A DNA stretch of 64,000 nucleotides from Sphingomonas hengshuiensis (lineage in GTDB: Bacteria; Pseudomonadota; Alphaproteobacteria; Sphingomonadales; Sphingomonadaceae), in assembly GCF_000935025.1 (NCBI RefSeq), contig NZ_CP010836.1:4216001-4280000 (forward strand), written 5' to 3'. The notes under the pieces are model-generated. The model did no database searches and was not told the origin of the DNA. It saw only the letters and a list, made by a program, of their open reading frames with translations. Positions 63,301 to 64,000 of this stretch are shown here, one piece after another. The translations under genes and the position numbers were made by a program. Position 1 is the first letter of the stretch; each line of letters opens with the position of its first letter.

Positions 63301-64000
63301 TCAGCCCTCGCGGTGCACGAGGAACGGCGACCATGCCTGATTGACTGGCATGAGTTCCAGTTTGTTGATGTTGAGGTGCGGCGGCAGTGTCGCGACCCAC
63401 AGCATCGTCTCGGCAATATCCTCGCCGGTCATCGGGTTGACCCCGGCATAGACCTTGTCCGACACGTCCTGGCTGCCGCTGCGGACCAGCGTGAATTCGG
63501 TTTCGACCATGCCAGGCTCGATCGACGTCACGCGCACCCCCGTCCCGATCAGGTCCGACCGCAGGTTGAGGCTGAACTGGTGGACGAACGACTTGGTCGC
63601 GCCATAGGTGTTGCCGCCCGGATAGGGGTAGGTCGCCGCAACAGACGACAGATTGATGATCGCGCCCTTGCGCTCGATCAAACCGGGCAACAATTTGTGG
63701 GTGATCGAGACCAGAGCGGTGATGTTGGTGTCGATCATCGTCTTCCAGTTGGAAAGCGATGCCTGTTGCGCGGGCTCCAGCCCCAATGCCAGCCCGGCAT
63801 TGTTGATCAGCAGGTCGATGGCCGAAAACGGCGCGGGCAGCGCGTCGAGCGCGGCGTCCCGCGCGGCCTCATCCCGCACGTCGAATACCAGCGGCAGGAA
63901 TCGCTCGCCCAGTTCGGCGGCCAGCGCGTCGAGCCGGTCGGCGCGGCGTCCGGTGCCGATGACGTGCCAGCCAGCGTCGATAAACGCCCGCGCCGCCGCT
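63301..64000 (-). CDS. Short-chain dehydrogenase/reductase, N-terminus beyond the window
   Basis: The C-terminal 232 residues of an SDR enzyme of the YdfG type (NADP-dependent 3-hydroxy acid dehydrogenase). The active site is complete: INNAGLAL, the Ser in NLSSVAATYPYPG, and Tyr-Lys in NTYGATKSFVHQF. Downstream EPGMVETEF is the usual closing loop. The nucleotide-binding glycine motif is cut off at base 64000. It precedes the cytochrome gene in the same direction. Confidence 0.9.
   Translation of the reverse strand, partial: AAARAFIDAGWHVIGTGRRADRLDALAAELGERFLPLVFDVRDEAARDAALDALPAPFSAIDLLINNAGLALGLEPAQQASLSNWKTMIDTNITALVSITHKLLPGLIERKGAIINLSSVAATYPYPGGNTYGATKSFVHQFSLNLRSDLIGTGVRVTSIEPGMVETEFTLVRSGSQDVSDKVYAGVNPMTGEDIAETMLWVATLPPHLNINKLELMPVNQAWSPFLVHREG

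Noticed and set aside
1..64000. CRISPR array, rRNA or tRNA genes
   Set aside because: No regularly spaced direct repeats and no tRNA- or rRNA-like stretch were recognised by eye; a tRNAscan or Infernal run could still find small RNAs.

Overview
The window looks like a sphingomonad (Alphaproteobacteria, Sphingomonadales). It is GC-rich and carries three large TonB-dependent receptors, several short genus-type proteins, and core genes typical of that group. The only basis is gene content and protein style; no rRNA or tRNA was seen, so genus is not assigned.

Layout: (a) 1-592, the end of an IS3-family element. (b) 665-5063, a TonB receptor plus Tat-exported sulfatase operon. (c) 5107-9607, two short conserved proteins, a secreted SH3/ComEC-like metallo-hydrolase and an AbiEi/AbiEii type IV toxin-antitoxin pair. 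(d) 9786-16121, an M20D amidohydrolase, a second TonB receptor, a PepSY membrane protein and a MarR regulator. (e) 16411-18891, an intact IS66 element with an exact 8-bp target duplication, sitting in a decayed IS5-like remnant. (f) 19043-27339, a six-gene catabolic operon plus divergent LysR regulator. (g) 27393-38285, a tannase-family esterase embedded in IS66, IS630, IS5, IS3 and IS481 pieces, a pRiA4b ORF-3 protein and two large serine recombinases. (h) 38341-43706, a six-gene membrane operon with a MotA/ExbB-like channel, an OmpA/MotB-like partner, a VWA-like protein and a membrane-anchored SNase nuclease. (i) 43960-64000, apparently stable chromosome: a truncated NfrB-like glycosyltransferase, alpha-2-macroglobulin plus PBP1C, BamE, a cytochrome bc1 assembly chaperone, YceD, a TetR/TonB receptor/MFS block, RF3, an aldose epimerase-like protein, cytochrome b561 and an SDR.

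Two systems stand out. The operon at 19043-26329 combines AstA, AstC and AstD homologues with an M20 deacylase, but has no succinylarginine dihydrolase. Its first two genes are a DUF1338 2-oxoadipate dioxygenase/decarboxylase (HglS type) and a GlcD-type FAD dehydrogenase. These fit an N-succinylated route for lysine: lysine to N-succinyl-lysine, to N-succinyl-aminoadipate, to aminoadipate, 2-oxoadipate, D-2-hydroxyglutarate and 2-oxoglutarate. The operon at 38341-43706 resembles the ZorAB motor of Zorya anti-phage systems but lacks ZorC, ZorD and ZorE, and ends in a tethered nuclease. It lies between IS debris and a truncated gene of the NfrB (phage N4 adsorption) type, as expected of a defence island. 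Both functional readings are inferences from gene content.

A 15-bp motif shared (14 of 15) by the TonB receptor/PepSY promoter region (14213) and the tannase promoter region (29862) suggests that these separated genes form one regulon, perhaps under the MarR protein.
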